From Galeruca laticollis (Eukaryota > Arthropoda > Insecta > Coleoptera > Chrysomelidae): a DNA stretch of 64,000 nt. Both the position numbers and the translations under genes were made by a program. A model generated the notes under the pieces. It saw only the letters and a list, made by a program, of their open reading frames with translations. It ran no database searches and was not told the DNA's origin. Below are positions 63,685-64,000 of this stretch, one piece after another (the stretch's first letter is position 1; each line of letters begins with the position of its first letter). The DNA is taken from assembly GCA_963921935.1 (NCBI GenBank), contig OY998179.1, forward strand, positions 48,280,222 through 48,344,221. The letters are read 5' to 3'.

Positions 63685-64000
63685 GTATAATTAATCCGCA
63701 ATGGGTCTGAACATCGCATCCGACACAACGAAGAGCAGGCAACATTAATAACTCACAAAGAATTCCCATTAAGACCGAGACGGACATGACCGCACCACGC
63801 CCGTACCGTGCCATGTGTTGGACATCGTGCGGTGAGAGATGTAGGATGGAAAATTGTCCTCACCTTTCCGTAACGACAACTAATTAACATCACAGAACAT
63901 GCCCGACTAGATAAGTTTACCTTCTAAATATCTAAATGAACCCTGCAATTTAATCGTGAAATATGACGGTCGACAAACGGATCAGGTACGGAAAAGTGTT
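63685..64000. other. Right flank, unassigned
   Basis: GC-richer than most of the window. It has short open stretches on both strands but nothing recognisable. Confidence 0.4.

Overview
The window looks like AT-rich insect (at least arthropod) nuclear DNA made almost entirely of nested transposable elements. Supporting signs are a BEL/Pao element with a tRNA-Phe primer site, a Mag-like Ty3/gypsy element with a tRNA-Ser primer site, a Penelope-like element with a GIY-YIG domain, a pogo/Tigger DNA transposon, a broken hAT transposon, and introns with GTAAGT donors. Only two pieces resemble host coding sequence: a 39-codon open tail at the left edge, and one exon-like segment at 56743-56871 (minus strand) resembling part of a DHHC palmitoyltransferase. 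Species and locus cannot be named from sequence alone.

Layout. 194-11535: a decayed BEL/Pao retrotransposon on the minus strand, interrupted by an LTR-like unit (362-2774), an intact-looking pogo/Tigger transposon (5027-7741) and about 1.1 kb of other inserted DNA (9085-10190). 11536-50688: a chain of related LTR elements with unusually long LTRs (about 2.2 kb), nearly every junction being a (TA)n tract. In order they are LTR-like unit F (11536-14012), element B (14072-21559, minus), element A (21625-32350, plus, the only one with pol), two LTR-like fragments (32351-35650), LTR-like unit E2 (35689-37703, minus), element C (37756-45279, minus) and element D (45411-50688, plus, 5' LTR truncated). 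50763-57644: Penelope-type termini with hammerhead-like folds, a broken hAT transposase gene, a broken Penelope RT/GIY-YIG gene, the DHHC-like exon, and a large inverted repeat enclosing a perfect 60-bp palindrome. 57689-63684: a Mag-like gypsy element (minus), broken by a fragment of a copia 5' end and by an internal duplication with filler DNA. 63685-64000: unassigned.

How the parts relate. Element A encodes a Gag with a long coiled coil and an Asn/Arg-rich C-terminus, plus protease, RT, RNase H and integrase, with pol now broken by two one-base shifts. B, C and D keep LTRs, primer site, polypurine tract and a gag-derived reading frame but no pol, so they look like non-autonomous gag-only derivatives that could be mobilised by A-type relatives. 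B and C have nearly identical LTR pairs and uninterrupted gag-like frames, so they are recent insertions.

The most interesting signal is inside these long LTRs. Five differently diverged LTR groups carry, on the strand opposite to gag, the same arrangement of splice-like signals: exon, GTRAGT donor, about 0.8-1.1 kb intron, pyrimidine-rich acceptor, an exon of about 105-113 bases, then GTAA. In some copies short reading frames run across the junction. Other points of note are (TA)n as a serial landing site, tandem primer-binding-site-like motifs with one inside the LTR, and three hammerhead-ribozyme-like folds. All statements come from reading the sequence by eye; no alignment or database search was run.
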